Positions 14,401 through 27,489 are shown, counted from the stretch's first letter. The stretch is DNA of 64,000 nt from Onchocerca lupi (GCA_028564675.1 JAOVVO010000014.1:248001-312000); one strand, 5' to 3'. Numbers and translations are program-made. The notes: generated by a model from the letters alone, not told the origin.

Positions 14401-17023
14401 TTCCGAATCATATCTTTTCTGTGTTGTATGCAAAGAAGAAAAGAAGTGAAGTTAAATCTGAAAAACAAACAAGAAAAATTATTCGTGAAATTTTTTACAT
14501 CTACTTGAAGTATTTCTGTTGTAATTTTTACTGTAATCCTTGAGAAAAGGAACTGTTTTGAATGACGACGCTATGAAGCTTTTTCGAAAAATCCTTCACT
14601 AGTAAAGTTTTATTGACATATCTGAAAAATTTCCTGCCTCTTGAATTAGGCTTTTTGAGTTTTCTAAATATTTCGAAATATCCTTCAGCAATTATTCTAC
14701 AATAACGTTTCGAAAATATGTTTATTTTAAAAGTTCATTCCGACAAAAAAAAAAAGAAACAGTGCATTTTGATGCTAATAATAATTCACTTGCATGAAAA
14801 CTTAAAATATTTATTTCAAAGCACATTTCTTCACTCTGTTTTTGCTTCATAACAATGTAACAATGCTACTGGCTTTTAAATTGAAATTATTTTCAGGTCG
14901 ATGATCAAATAGCATTAATTTATACGTCCTGGGCCCCAATTCATGTTCTTGATTTTACTTTCCACATTCTTCACAGTCATTTGCCGATTTCCATACCATT
15001 TGGCAATAATCCGTTAGTACTTATTTATTATAGTAGACGTTAATATACACTAAGTCTTCGAGTTATATATGCATATATATATTGGAAGATTTATTAAATT
15101 TTATGATCTTGCATGAGAGTTTAAAGAAATTCGGCTGAAATTTTGTGAATTAGAAGATTACAAATTGCTCTCAAAACTGGAATGAAATGGTGATCGAGAT
15201 AGAAATTGAATAGTTTTGTAGTAAATTTTTATAGATTACCCGTGTCAACCATTTGCTTAATGGGTTTTGATACATTGGCACCAAAGTTCAATGATTTATG
15301 CAGTAAATTACAATCGCTGAACTTCGATCGTTGTGATTATGCGGCATTTAAAGTGCTAACACTTTTCGAAGATCGAGGTTTCTTCTTTCCAGTTCATCAA
15401 TAATGAAATCCGATTTCATTTTCTATTAAAAACTAAAATCGAGTTTATCATATACTTTAGCGAAAATTTGATGAAATAGGTTGTAGAAGATGGCTCTTTT
15501 ATATTGCTTAATGATATCGGAATTTGAGATGCTCTAATTTCTGTGAAATAAATTAACGTAGCTGAGGTCAAGAAGACTAGCAGTAGCATGTATCTTGCTC
15601 TAAGCCCTTCATTCCGGGTAATGAATAATTAATCATTCGAAAATGCTCATATAAATGAATAGAAATGATGGCATCTTTTCTGTTTTGGCCACCGGCATGC
15701 AGCAAGTTTTACAGCTTTCTTGTGTGCACATGTGTTGTGCTTGCATATTTTACATGTATGCCTCATTACAGTTCTGGATTAGATGTAGAGATATGCAAAT
15801 TTCAGGTGAACGAAGTGCAGTAAACAATTGTGCTCTAACAACTCAAGTTCACGCATCGATACTCGCAGCATGGGCAGCATATCGTTCCGTACCTAATGCT
15901 AATGATCACCCTCTATTTGCTGTTTACGAAGAACTAAAGTAAGTATCGATTGATTCACTGAAGATATTTAGAAAAATTAAAAACAATTGGGATTTTAAAA
16001 AAGATTGAAATCAATCTATAAAAGTTCAAAAAGTTGAAATTACTTTCAAATCATCCATAAAATTGTTTCCGGAATTCTCGATGCTTCAGATGAAATATAT
16101 TTTGCAATCCTTAAATTGCCTTGGGATTTGTTGCTAGATATTCAAGTCATATGATGATAGAAAATAGATTTTGCAACAAATTTTTTTTCTTTATTCCACA
16201 ATCTTTTGCTCGCAGAGATTATGGAGGAGGATTATTTCTACGCTCTTGAAAATAAAGTACTCATTACGGTACCTGAAGAAAGCAATATGTAGTGCTGAAA
16301 GTACTTGAATTTTTACGATATTCGAGCACTACTTTAGTTGAGCGTATTGAGCTCTGTCGCCCTTTGACCTTTCTAATTAGTAGCGCGGTACCGATTATTT
16401 TTGACACATGCCAAAACGGGTAATTATCCTCTTCTCACTTTTTGTGAGTCCGGGATATATTGTGAAAGTGATTGGAAAGCTCGAGAACTCTACATCGCTT
16501 TACTCCTTTCACATATTTCTACAGGGACGAGAAAAGGGAAGAATGATTATTATTCTTATAACCGATAGGTTTATAACAAATTCTTGAATTCAGTTATGTC
16601 CGTAATCACTAAATGCTTAAGTTGGTACATCACCAGTTTCTAAACCCGTGAAGTTGATGAAAAAATAATTTCTTATTAATAATCTTGAAATGAATGCTAA
16701 ATATTTTCCGAAATTTACTGAAAAGGACTTCTGTAATAATAATGCGCTCTTACTATTAAATGACATCTTTGTGTTTGAATTTGAGTTAGAATTGAGTGAG
16801 ACTTTAAAAGCATAACTTTTCAACGCAACAAATTTATTTTGAATCCAAACTTTCCAAAAATTTCAGACTTCTTGCACGTCAGGCAGCTCACTTGCTCAGT
16901 AAATATTCGACGGTAGGAATGGAAGAAAATTTGCTGAAAGAGATGCTAACACGTAAAGAACATCATTTAGTATCACAACAACCGCCATCGTCAATACCAC
17001 CACCACAACAACAATACGCATAG
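5353..17023 (+). CDS. nhr-25: FTZ-F1/NR5-type nuclear hormone receptor NHR-25
   Basis: Nuclear transcription factor of the NR5 class; in C. elegans it controls moulting, epidermis and gonad development. Exons: 5353-5487, 6510-6542, 6960-7068, 12433-12586, 12727-12881, 13254-13409, 13638-14023, 14897-15012, 15235-15377, 15806-15938, 16867-17023. They total 1677 nt, or 558 aa, close to the C. elegans protein. The DNA-binding domain runs from about residue 24 (CPVCGDRVSGYHYGLLTCESCK, then GFFKRTVQNKK and a second zinc finger with CRKRCPHCRFQKC). The FTZ-F1 box VREDRMRGGRNKFG follows in exon 4. An Ala/Thr/Pro-rich hinge fills exons 5-7, the ligand-binding domain exons 7-11, and AF-2 is LLKEML at residues 529-534. 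The tail is Gln/Pro-rich. Start chosen: first in-frame ATG at 5353; a further 5' exon is possible. Intron 3 is 5.4 kb, so a second promoter could yield a receptor lacking most of the DNA-binding domain. Confidence 0.93.
8543..8554. repeat. (GC)n alternating run
   Basis: Twelve bases of alternating GC in otherwise AT-rich intronic DNA, next to a mixed-composition block in nhr-25 intron 3. Alternating GC can adopt Z-DNA. Confidence 0.85.
10234..10242 (+). promoter_or_regulatory. TCAAGGTCA, perfect match to the FTZ-F1/NR5 monomer site
   Basis: TCAAGGTCA matches YCAAGGYCR, the site bound by NR5 receptors through the zinc fingers plus FTZ-F1 box. It lies within the receptor's own intron 3, so autoregulation is conceivable. 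About one match to this degenerate 9-mer is expected by chance in 12 kb on two strands, so the site alone is weak evidence. Confidence 0.25.
11372..11413. repeat. Poly(A) tract, 42 nt
   Basis: Uninterrupted A run in nhr-25 intron 3, preceded by an AT dinucleotide stretch. Confidence 0.9.
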
Positions 17024-17325
17024 TAAAAACTGAATCAAATGTGCGCACTTGTCCCATCTTGACCCCTTCACAATCGCTTCCTTTAAATTATTATTTTATT
17101 TAGAAAAAAAAATTAGCATTTTAATCTTATCAAATTATCATTTTATCACATCGAAATAATGTCATTTCCATATCTTAGAAATTCATTTGGAAATTGCAAT
17201 CAAAAATTTAGATACTATTCTAAACTAATTTTTTTTTTTGCTGTTTTTCTCTTTTTCTCTCCCTCAACTCTACTGAATTTATCAGAAAGTAATTATCATC
17301 TCTTCACCCTCCTGACAAAGTGCGT

Positions 17326-18218
17326 TCAACTGATCTCGTCAGGTAACTCGGGTGCGGCACTTCCGCAGTAAATCAGCAGGGAGCCGCTGTGGATAACGAT
17401 GAACGAAAATCCACAAAGTTTAAAGAAGCAGTAATTTAACAAATTCATTCCAACTTATTTTATTTCACTCAGTTTTGTTCCATTTGAAGTTTTCGTTAAT
17501 CAATTATATTCCATTCAATTCTACTTCAAATCAATTCAAGTACGGGCCGTTGAAGGCTTTGTCCAGCAAGAACTCATTCAGGCCACTACCATTTCATTTC
17601 AGCATTTTTATTAAATTTATTTTCTTTTTAAATATCTCCTTCAATATTACTTCATTTCATAGGATTTTATTGTCTTTTTTCTTTGTTTATCCACAGTGTC
17701 AGTATTACTTGATTTTAAAGCCCTCATCCTCACAAATTTTATCTCTCTATCTTCGAAAGAATGAAAACAGTGTCTTATAATTCTGAAAAACAAACTTTGA
17801 CATTTGTTCTAACTAACAAATTCGACAAGTCATAGAAACAAGAATGAAAAAATGACGACAGCTTGTTCATTATTTGCCACCAAAATACTGATATATGCAT
17901 TGAAATACTTAGGGATCATTTTTATCGCTTCTGTCATTTCATATTTAGCCATCATTGAATAATATGATTTCATCGGAATTGCATAATTTGTAATATATGT
18001 TGTTTGTCCTTCCTAATCGCCTCATTTATGCACTACCGTATTATTCCTGCATACTGCATACATTCCAGTACACAGCCACTTCCTTTATTGTTTTTATTGT
18101 TGTTTATTTTTATGGCAGATACTCTTCTTTCCAGCAACTTCTGCTTGTCGACCGCGGAAATCCCATCCATTAACTTCAGCTTTAGTGATGACTCAAGGAA
18201 AGCAAAAATTGGATCCAT
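17326..18218 (-). CDS. Candidate small minus-strand gene (unresolved)
   Basis: Minus-strand islands look like exons of a short protein. The first, 18218-18123, starts with ATG and encodes 32 residues (MDPIFAFLESSLKLKLM, then DGISAVDKQKLLERR) before a GTATCT donor. A second open stretch near 18010-17840 contains IPMKSYYSMMAKYEMTEAIK. Near 17575-17547 is NEFLLDKAFNGP before a GTACTT donor. The last, 17386-17326, follows TTATCCACAG and encodes GSLLIYCGSAAPELPDEIS and a stop. The last two exons join in phase; how the first connects to them is unresolved. I do not recognise the product. The alternative is that these are conserved blocks of the nhr-25 3' region. Confidence 0.28.
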
Positions 18219-19422
18219 ATCGGGTCAAACTTAGCAAGAGTTGAATTTTTGAATTTTATCTATAAATATGTGTGATTTTGATATTCAAATTACTGTCACT
18301 TTTTATTGCTTTTAGAAGAATTGATTTCATTACTGGTACTTCACTACTGTTGTTATTTCTAGCAATGCCTTTTTGCTTTCTTGCCTTTTTAGCGCTAATT
18401 GGAAAAAACAATCATTGATGTTTTTATGATATATAAAGTGATTTTTTGGAAATTTTAATTTTATTGATATCCGAACAGTTTTCTTGACACAGAAATTAAT
18501 ATTTCAAGATATCTGATTGCATTAATATCGGCGAGAAGTTCGCTTAGGATGCAAAATGAGTTAAAATTTAAGTGGAAATATCTCGGAAAAGAAGCAATGA
18601 TTCAGAATCTACTTTTTTGAGATATGATGCAAATATTTTTTACTAAAATTTTATTAAATTATGAAACCTTTTGGTCTGATGTCACTTGTTGCAGAAATTT
18701 CCTTTATTTTACTTTAGTTCCATTGAAAAAAGCATATCAAAAATATCGCTACTCATAAGTTAATGATTTATTACTATGTATTCATTTTGCAACAGGTAAT
18801 TATTACGTATTCTGCAACTCTTCATCAACACTTTCAATCTGCAACTTTCTTCCAAAAATTCTTCTCAATAATTTTCTATCAGTCAAAGGTGAATATAAAT
18901 TTTCGAATTTTCGATTATATCACTATACATTTCCCACATCACTTGAAAGTGAATTATTGAGAAAAACCAAGTTAATGATACTGCGTAATTGAATGCTTGC
19001 TATAAATAAATAAAATTTAATAAAATATTTCCATAAGTTTTTAACTTATAAAAATATTTAACTCATTCGCCATAAATCAAGGCAAATGAACTCAGCAAGT
19101 AGAATATAACTTCTTTCTTATAATTACGATCTAAATCATAACTATCTCAGAAATATGCTCTTAAATTTTCATCCAGACTTATTCGACCAATAAGAAGAAT
19201 TGCTGTCGTAGCCTTATTTGTTTAAATTAATCAATCAATAAAATGTATATGAATATTATTAAGCTTTGAAAGAATCGCAGAATTGAAATTTAAATGCATG
19301 TATTCATATATGATCAGCAATAAAGAAGTTCAAAAAGTATCTCAATGATTTATGATCAATCAAATATTTCTGTTGATTGATGAAATCTGACAATTAGTAA
19401 TTTCGAGAAAATTTAATACAAC

Positions 19423-19535
19423 AGATAGCATTCTGTAGCGAACGAATATGCAATCATAGGAATCAGCACATGATTCGCACGCAAACATCGTTTTGGTTGT
19501 CGATAAAAACAGTACATTTTTACTTAGAAAGATAT
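19423..19535 (-). other. Isolated coding-like exon, minus strand
   Basis: Bounded by GATTCTAG and TCT|GTTGTA. It is open throughout and contains TTKTMFACESCADSYDCIFV with codon use like the real exons nearby. No partner exon was found with certainty, and the family is not recognised. Confidence 0.25.
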
Positions 19536-20460
19536 CTAGAATCCCATGAATTGTCAAAAAATCGATAAATCAAAAAAAAAATTATGTAAAAAGCAATTAT
19601 TGCGTCTTCTTTGGAATCAAAAGATCAAAACTGAAGAACTTGCACCATTGCACCAGTTTTTCTTCAACTTCTTTCAAGATATTAGATGATTATTGATGAA
19701 AATTCTCTGTCGTAAATGTGATAACTTCTCAAATGTGAAAAAATTTTATTTATGAAATGAAAAAATTTATGAAATTTTACTTTATTTATTTATCCAAAAA
19801 TTTCTTGATTAACCTGTCATTTTCGAAAATGTCAGTTACAAAAAAGCTTAAAGATCAACGGTTGACTATAAATAGTTGCATCCATTAATTGAAATGAAAA
19901 TCGTTGATCCATTAATTAAAATGAAAGTCGAACCACGGTTTTAATGGAATCATTGTATAGCAAAGAGGAATCTCAATAATTAGTGCAGCAAATTAAAAAA
20001 TCAGCACAATTATTTCTGAAACTTTTGTAATTTTTGTTGGAAAATCGGAATTTATAATGAACAGGCAGTATGATTATTAACATCCTGCTTCTTGAACTTG
20101 TTGAAACAAATTTTATTAATTGTCAAATAGATTATCTTCTTCTTAATGTGATTATACTGACAATTTGCGACGATTATTACTATTTGCGACTATAACTATG
20201 ACGATGATTATTTGCGAAGATGATAGAGTCATTAGAAGACAGTAAAAAAGCAATGAAGTAGCAACTTAAATTGTGAGGATAGAACAAGTTATGAGTTAGT
20301 ATTGAAATTTTAATAACATGCAAGTATTGCTAATCTACTTTTGGTAGACTTGATGCGCAACTTTAGTTTTTTTAAATAGAATGATCTTTGTGCTTACATT
20401 TGATTGTTTAATTAAATAATGCCTTTAGAAATTTAAACTAAAGAATATTGCAAAAAGTCA

Positions 20461-20684
20461 TCAATTTCTTCTTGCCTTTGAATTCGCAATAATTGATCGA
20501 GACTGCAGTAACAAATCAAAAGGGTTGTGACCAGCGTCGTTAGAACGTTGATCTTCGATGCAAAACTGGCCACAAAAATTCGTGTCCTCGATCAATATTT
20601 GCTTGATAAACATGGATTATGATACTGCTGTTGCTAATATCAAATCCATATCAGTCATTTCACTACTTGCAGTTTTTGAATCAT
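20461..20684 (-). pseudogene. Coding-like segment interrupted by one in-frame TAA
   Basis: After a TTTTTACAG acceptor the minus strand reads DSKTASSEMTDMDLILATAV, S, then TAA (20617-20619). It then continues in the same frame with SMFIKQILIEDTNFCGQFCI, EDQRSNDAGHNPFDLLLQSR and SIIANSKARRN before a TGA. Both halves look like genuine protein. The interval between possible splice sites around the stop is only about 24 nt, too short for an intron. A decayed gene, a sequence error, or a short gene whose true 3' exon begins after the stop are all possible. A basic open frame at about 21036-20806 may be upstream exon sequence. Family not recognised. Confidence 0.33.
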
Positions 20685-23162
20685 CTGTAAAAATATCGAA
20701 GTAATCCTAATTGCAAGAAATAATGTAGTTTTTCAGTGAACAATGAAAAATGAAAGACAGCGAATTTTTTTCCTTCTTTATAAGCCATTATGTCTGTACT
20801 TAAATATCATACGCTATGAGTATTTTATTTTTTAATACATTCTTGAATTTTAGAAGCTTTCTTTTATGTCTTTTTGTTTTGGTTCTTAAAAATTTCTCGA
20901 ATTTCATTCCTTTCAGTATAATATTGAATTTCTCATATTGTTTACTAGTCCTTTTCATTTGCAAACATAAGCTTTTATTTGACTTTAGACTGCCGGAAGG
21001 TATGAAAACATCAGTCTCCGCTTTTCTTGATCATTGAGAAAATTGCTATCATGATTAATTAAGAAGGATCATTTTAGAAAATAGGAGTAATCAATTGAGA
21101 TGCTACTTTTGACAGATGTTAGAAAATGTCGTGAGAATTTCAAATCATGAAAATTTCTGAGGATTTTACTGCTTCCGATTTAAATGAATTGCTTTCATAT
21201 CTCAATTATCCAATTTTAGAAAGAGGTCTTATTATTACACCATTTTTTTGTCACGATTAAAAACGAAATAAACCACAATCACTAGAAAAGTCCCGGAAGC
21301 AATTAAAGATTGAAAATAGCCCTATAGATTTGATAAGTTCTAAAAAAAATGTGAGACAACGTTTTTTTTTTTTTTTTTCTAATCTTTTTCTAAATGTCAC
21401 CACAAAATAATCGCAACATTATGTAACAATAATTATAACAAAACTTTCATCTAAATGCAATTGTGCGGAAAAATTTTGAGTAATTTCTGGTCGATTAAAG
21501 CTATGAAAGAACATATTTGATCATAATTTATAGGCTCTTATATTTATTCTGATAAAGTTGGGATACATACTTCCTTCCTTTTCATCACAGCGACAAAATT
21601 CATTCAAACATATGTTTTTTTTTTTTGTTTTAGGAAACAAATTCCATTTTTTGTTTCTAAATATAAATTTAAGTGACTTTCCGATTGGAAATGAATTAGT
21701 AAGAGCAAAATAAATGTTTAGGGAGAAATGGAAGAACAAAATATTGATCGAACTCAATCGAATTCTTAAATTGTGGTAAGCAATGATGATTTAATTTCTT
21801 GATCGCTTCACATATCTACTAAAAATCCAATATAAATTGCATTGGAAATTTTTTCCGAGTGCCTTTGTAAACTTTGCATGCAAAGTGTGGATAATTAAAC
21901 TTTGGATGATGATTTTTGCTTTAATATTCATGAATTCTTGAGTAAATGATTTATCCTCTTTTCAACTATTTTTTAATTATCTCTAAAAGATATACTAGCA
22001 CATTTGTTCAGTGATAGTCACAGAGATTTTATATTTTCATTCCATCAAAGCTTAATCCTGCAAATTAATACACAGATTTATTTTAAATTGAAAGATAGAT
22101 CCGTGAATTTAGTCACTTCAGATCAACATTGTTTGTCAAACATTTATATCTATGGCCTGTAAGCCGATCTTATTAAGCTATATAGAGAAAAATTCTCGTT
22201 AGTCGAGAAAATTCAGAAATCATAAATTCTTTTCTCTTTTAAGTTAACGGTGTTGTTGTGCTATCATGCGTAAATTTGCATATTTCAGTTGTAGTGTAAA
22301 ATAAAGGAAGCAGCAAATATTCAAGAGCAAATGATTATGATATCTCTCAAATTTAATAAATTTACAAAAAGATTCAATTAAGAAATCCTGCATTTGTAAT
22401 TAATGATAACACATCGAATAGGACAAGAATTAATGAATTAAGTCGATTGAAATCATTTATGGCTGACTTATGATAAGGACTGTTAGGTGTTTGTTTGATA
22501 AGTTGAATTTTTTTTTTTCCAGATTAGAATTTTCTCAACTAGCTCTATGGTCGAAAAAAGAAGGAAAGCCAAGTATTCATTTTTAAATCATAATGATCTT
22601 GAGATTTTCACATAATAAAAAGTCAAGCTTCAGTCGTTGAAAGTGAAGTCAATTAAATCAAGTATTTTAAACAAGCCATGAGTAAAAGCAGTTTTCTGAG
22701 TCTATAATTCTCAAAGAAATGCTTTACAGCTGAAGAAATGAGATTAAATTTTGAATTGCTATGCTTTCAAAATGTCTTGAAATATTTGACCATCAAAAAC
22801 GAAAACTGAAATGCCCTGCACAATGGCAAGCGATATCGGTTATTTATCTTCAGAACTCTTTTGTTTATCATAGATTAAAAAACATTTAAAAGACAAGGAA
22901 AGATGTGCTTGTCAGAATGCGATTGAAAGTAATTAAAAGCGAGCATTTATTTACTGATCAGACGACAGAACTTTTGCATTATAAAATATTGTTTAATAAT
23001 ATTACTAAGAATTTATAAATCGATTCATCGAATAATAATAATTGTTAAAATTTTGTTTAATTTTTAATAATGTTAAAGGAATCATTAAATCGAAGACCAC
23101 TAAATACTATGAAAGAAATACGACATTTAACATTTATTTTAATTGATCAAGTTTTATAACGC

Positions 23163-24889
23163 TTATTTCTTTGCCGGCTTGATGACATTGAAGCAGTCAT
23201 TATGAATAAGCCATTTCCCGTTCACTTTCTTCCAAATTTGCAAGTAAGCACCAGATTCTGGCCCACGTGTACCATTCAGGTGGTAACTACCACGTTCAAA
23301 TGCCCAGTCACCAGCGCCATTTACTTCTTCTGTTATTACCTGAAAATATTAAGAAATAGAATAATACTGAAAAAATATGGGACTTTGAAAGGGCTATTTT
23401 GAAATCTTGTTTTTTTAAAACCTGTCAATTTTTAAGAATTTGATATTCTCTTGTGTTTTTCGCATTTTATTTTGAAACAGATTTTAAATCACGTCCTTCT
23501 TCAAATTGTCAAATTCAAAAATTTTCTGAATTCTGCTATGCCTAAAATAGAAAACGAATCCTAAAAGAGAAGGTGAAAATTCATGAAGCTGTTCGAAGTA
23601 TAAATTAAAAAAATATATACTTGGCAACTTTTAACACCTTCTGACATATCTTGCTTGTAGTATTGCTCAATTCCTGCAACAGACAGAACATTGTTCAACT
23701 AAACTTGATCACATATTCCTGCTCAAAGATTTTATGAACGTAAAAAATTCTATCCACAAAGGTGTTCAGAGGCTCTCCAATTTGTCATCTCGGATTTCTT
23801 TACGAAAGTAGAAATAATGACATCAAAGGCAGAAATTAAATTTTTGAAAACAATTTACTTCATTATATACTTTAATGGTGCAGAATTTTCCGAATTGGTC
23901 AAAATATTTTTTTGAAATGTTTCCACTTCCAGATATTTGAAATATCTGAAACTTTTTAATCCTGGACAGAAGAAAATACCTGATCGCCCCTTAACCGGAT
24001 CAATGCCATTGGGCATGAAATAACCTTCCGGATCGTACAATGCCGCAGCACCAGCTGCATCGCCTGAATTGAATGCTTTCATAAATTCCGCCTGACGTGA
24101 CTTGATTTCTTGGAATAGAACTGAAATTTAAGGGACTTTTTTGACAATTTAAAAATGATAAAATTCTCCATATGACCTATTCTAATTCCAGACTTGCTGA
24201 ACACTCGCCATGAGTCGAATTCTGCCTGTGTAATATTTACTATCATCAAAAAGTCTAACTTCACTCTTCCAAAAAATGCTTACGATTCTAAATTATTAAC
24301 TATTCTCTGGTAACCCAATCAAGTTTCATCATTTTATCTGACTAGTAATGTCAAAAGACATAAAAAGTACTCGTTAAAGAGTTAAAGATGTTATCTATCG
24401 AATTTTAAGAAATATTATTATTGTAAGAGTTGATTCATTTTCATTGATCAATCGTTAAATTAATTTCTAATTTTAACTTTTCACTGATTTAGTTTTGTAA
24501 ATCATTGACTAAAATTTAGTTCAAACGATAATCATAGCATGGAATATTATGTAATAAAGACGCATATTGCTTACTAAACCATCAAAAGCTTCAATTTTAT
24601 TTAAAGCAATTTTGGAAATCTCTTAGCGACAGGATCGCAGAAAATAAATAAGATGGGCTTAATGGATAGCTGTTTTAAAGTTAGACCAATCGTCCGAATC
24701 TTATTTTCAATCTGGCAGCTAAAAAAAAGTGAAAGAACAATGTCATAATGACAGAAGTAAACAGAAAATTCCATTACCTGGGTTCAGATTGTTCAGAATG
24801 ATAGAACTAAGCGGTATATCACGAAAGAAATTCATTGTAGTAAAAGCATATGAAAAGTAATCAAAATTATATTATCACATACCACTCAT
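23163..24889 (-). CDS. NTF2-like / DUF4440 (SnoaL-fold) small protein
   Basis: Exons on the minus strand: 24889-24883, 24120-23980, 23673-23621, 23339-23163. They total 378 nt, or 125 aa. The protein is a single alpha+beta cone: an N-terminal helix (EIKSRQAEFMKAFNSGDAAG), then AALYDPEGYFMPNGIDPVKG, a helix (IEQYYKQDM), and strands ending in AYLQIWKKVNGKWLIHNDCF. The LYxPExxFMPNG block, the KGRxGIxxYY block and the QIWKKxxGKWLIxxD block are typical of the DUF4440 branch of the NTF2-like superfamily. Nematodes have several such proteins; their substrate is generally unknown. No signal peptide, so probably cytosolic. The first coding exon is only seven bases. TTTCCATCAG ten bases before the ATG could be a spliced-leader acceptor. 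Confidence 0.8.
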
Positions 24890-26221
24890 ATTGATGATGC
24901 TGATGGAAACGCTTTAAGGAAGAAATCTTTAGAAGAAAGCGAGATGGATAATAATCTTGGAAAGCAAAAATAGAGGTTTATTTTGAAGTGGTTTGCTTCT
25001 GACAGCTTTTTCCATTTCTTCAACTACTTATATATCGGATATGGAATAAGAAATCGGTCAAGCAGGATGAAATTGAGCTTTGCAGCATAGAAAATGGGGC
25101 GGAGGTAAGCGTGGCAACAGTAGGAGACAGAGCTGATTCTTCGAAGCTTTCAGCAGTTTATCTGGTTAAAAAAGCTTGGATTTATTTATGAGGCAAATGC
25201 TAAGAAAAATAATTATACTTCCTGCTATGTCTAAAAAAGAAAATTGTTCATGTATTAACATACTTGCCTGAGCTTCATTATCCCAAAATTTGGCTTCGGG
25301 CTTCAACAACAGCTAAGATGTTGATATATTACTTTCTGCAATCTCATCTTCTTTTTCTGCCATATTGCTTATAAATGAGCAAAACTACTTATCCTTCAAT
25401 AAGTTCTCTCCGCTTTTCTTCTCCAACTCATCAGCCCTCAATATCATATAAAGTTATATTTTGCTTAAAAAAATTGAGAGGAAATTTATGGAATATAATT
25501 CTTGGATTTTCAGCTTAAATAATTCATCCTTAAATAAGCTGCAGTAGTGGATTTTATTTTTAACCGTTTTGTCTGTTTTCTAAAGGAAACTTCCAAAAGA
25601 AAAAAAAATAAATTACTTCACCCACTCTGAATTTAAGAGATTAAGTCTAGTGGAATTCATAACAAATCTATTAACTTTTCATGAATATCATTTATTGAAA
25701 TATACAGATGTTTTATATTGATACAAACAGAAGTATCTCAAAGATACAGAAAAATTGTTAAATTCTTAATATCCTGATCTGGTACATAACAGAATGTGAA
25801 TACAAAAATTTCGTTAAATAAAATAAATTAAAGGGATAAATGTTTATTATTTTAAGTAGAATGCTCTTTATGGTTAATAAGATAAACATAGCTTCTGAGA
25901 GAAATTCAAAATAACAATTACTGAAACAAATCAATGTGTTATTTATAAATAAGGAAATGAAAATAAGTTACATGCTGCTGAATAAACCTTGGCATGGCAT
26001 AATGAATAACAAACAGTATACATATTTAATTCCAATGTGAATAGAATATGTGATTAGAAAAACCATGGATTTAATGTAGCCACAAATTTTAACAAAAAAT
26101 GTGTCTAAATTGAGGATCACAGAAGATTCGCTTCACAAAATTCTCTCAACATTTAATATCACTGAAGTATATCTATGGATAAAACAACTGATTAACTTCC
26201 AACTCAATAATGAATTGAATA
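24890..26221. other. Intergenic, nothing seen
   Basis: AT-rich spacer between the NTF2-like gene and the end of the TMEM60-like gene. It contains both the upstream region of the former and the 3' region of the latter; I found no coding segment. Confidence 0.5.
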
Positions 26222-27049
26222 CTAATTGCTTTGTCGTATTTTTATTCCTGGTCTATTGTGAATACTAAATAAGCGAAAGGTTAATTCGATGATTAAGATG
26301 AATAGAAATAACCAAAGTGGCACTGTCAACCAAAACATCTGGATTATGCCAAATTTCAACCGAATATACAGCAATATTTCGAAAAAAACTTTGAATACCA
26401 GCAATGCTGAAAACATTCTTATGAGAATATTAAGTGATTTAGACAGTATTTTTTTCTTATTCCAAAAAACTCCTATTTTTATTCGAAAAGTCTTATTAAT
26501 TAATTAAGAAGAGTGTAAAATGCGCTACCATGTTGAAGTTACATGACTGAACTTGCTCTCCACTGAATGTTGCTGCTGCTATAAAATATGGTGATTTATT
26601 AATCTAAAAAAATAGCAAAACTAGCAGTTAAAAATAAGTGAAATTACCCATGGCAACAGCAGAAGTTCGTTTATCTAGAGGGTAGAAATATGCTGTCACT
26701 GGATATGGTTCATCCAAATCGTATTGCCTTCTTCCTACACCACAAATCTGATAGTGACGCATCACTCTAATCGTTGTGGAGGATAAAAAAAGAATGTCAA
26801 AAAATCCTAAAATCATAAAAAATATTGAAGGTTCGCCATCCAGACCACCATCCTGAAAAATGTGGATTCAATTTTGGGAAAATCTTGAGTAATTATTTAA
26901 AATTATTTTAAGTGCAGTGAAATCATGAATTATGAATAAAAACTAACCAGATAAACAACTAGAAAGATAAGGGCGAGCAAGAATAACAACCAAACAAAAA
27001 GCACTTTATGTCCCGTACCCATATAACCCATTGAAGACCACAGATTCAT
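26222..27049 (-). CDS. Four-pass membrane protein, TMEM60/TMEM185-like
   Basis: Minus-strand exons: 27049-26948, 26852-26648, 26578-26543, 26406-26222. They total 528 nt, or 175 aa. Four hydrophobic segments are visible: KVLFVWLLFLLALIFLVVYL, IFFMILGFFDILFLSSTTI, LLVFKVFFEILLYIRLKFGI and FWLTVPLWLFLFILIIELTF. Between TM2 and TM3 is a hydrophilic loop of about 45 residues. The arrangement, with a short polar motif after TM1 and VPLW opening TM4, resembles animal TMEM60 and the TMEM185/fragile-X-F transmembrane family; function unknown. The exon 3 donor was taken at CAT|GTAACT because it gives the phase that the TM3 exon needs; a later GTAGCG donor does not. A TTTTCAG acceptor at 27087-27089 suggests either trans-splicing or a non-coding first exon. 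Confidence 0.66.
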
Positions 27050-27489
27050 AAAAACAGACTTATGACCGAATATATCACATTAAAACCTGAAAATAAAAGG
27101 TGAGCCTAGAAAATGCAATAAGATATCGCAGTGGCTTGTTAGATATTCCTAATAACATAGCATGAATAACAAAAGAATTGTGAACAATCAAAATTGAATT
27201 ATCAAGACAATTCTCTCAATATATTTTTTTCAAATTTTTTTCTGCATTCAGATCCAAACACTTAGACACTAATGTGCATTTAAAAATATTTAATAGGGAT
27301 TTTCAAAAAAAAAAAAAAAGTGACAAAAATATAAATTTCTTCAATCGATCGCATCGAATTGGTAGCGTTACAATAGTACTACTACAAAAAGATATTTCGT
27401 TGAAGTTCAATGGTAATACTTCAAATCCTAAATTGTGAACTCTAATTTATGCATGCTCTTGAAATTGAAAAATCTAGCAGCAATAATTC

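Larger units (their letters stand above)
17024..23162. other. Six-kb stretch without a resolved gene
   Basis: Between the nhr-25 stop and the NTF2-like gene. The first few hundred bases are probably the nhr-25 3' untranslated region. Beyond that I see no complete gene, but minus-strand islands with coding-like codon use and splice sites occur at about 17.3-18.2, 19.4-19.5 and 20.5-21.0 kb (listed separately). The rest is AT-rich and featureless to me. Confidence 0.5.

Noticed and set aside
23202..23402. Plus-strand 66-codon ORF
   Set aside because: It is the antisense shadow of the last exon of the NTF2-like gene.
23930..23948. 19-bp palindrome CAGATATTTGAAATATCTG
   Set aside because: Too short and AT-rich to stand out from chance in this sequence; no further context.
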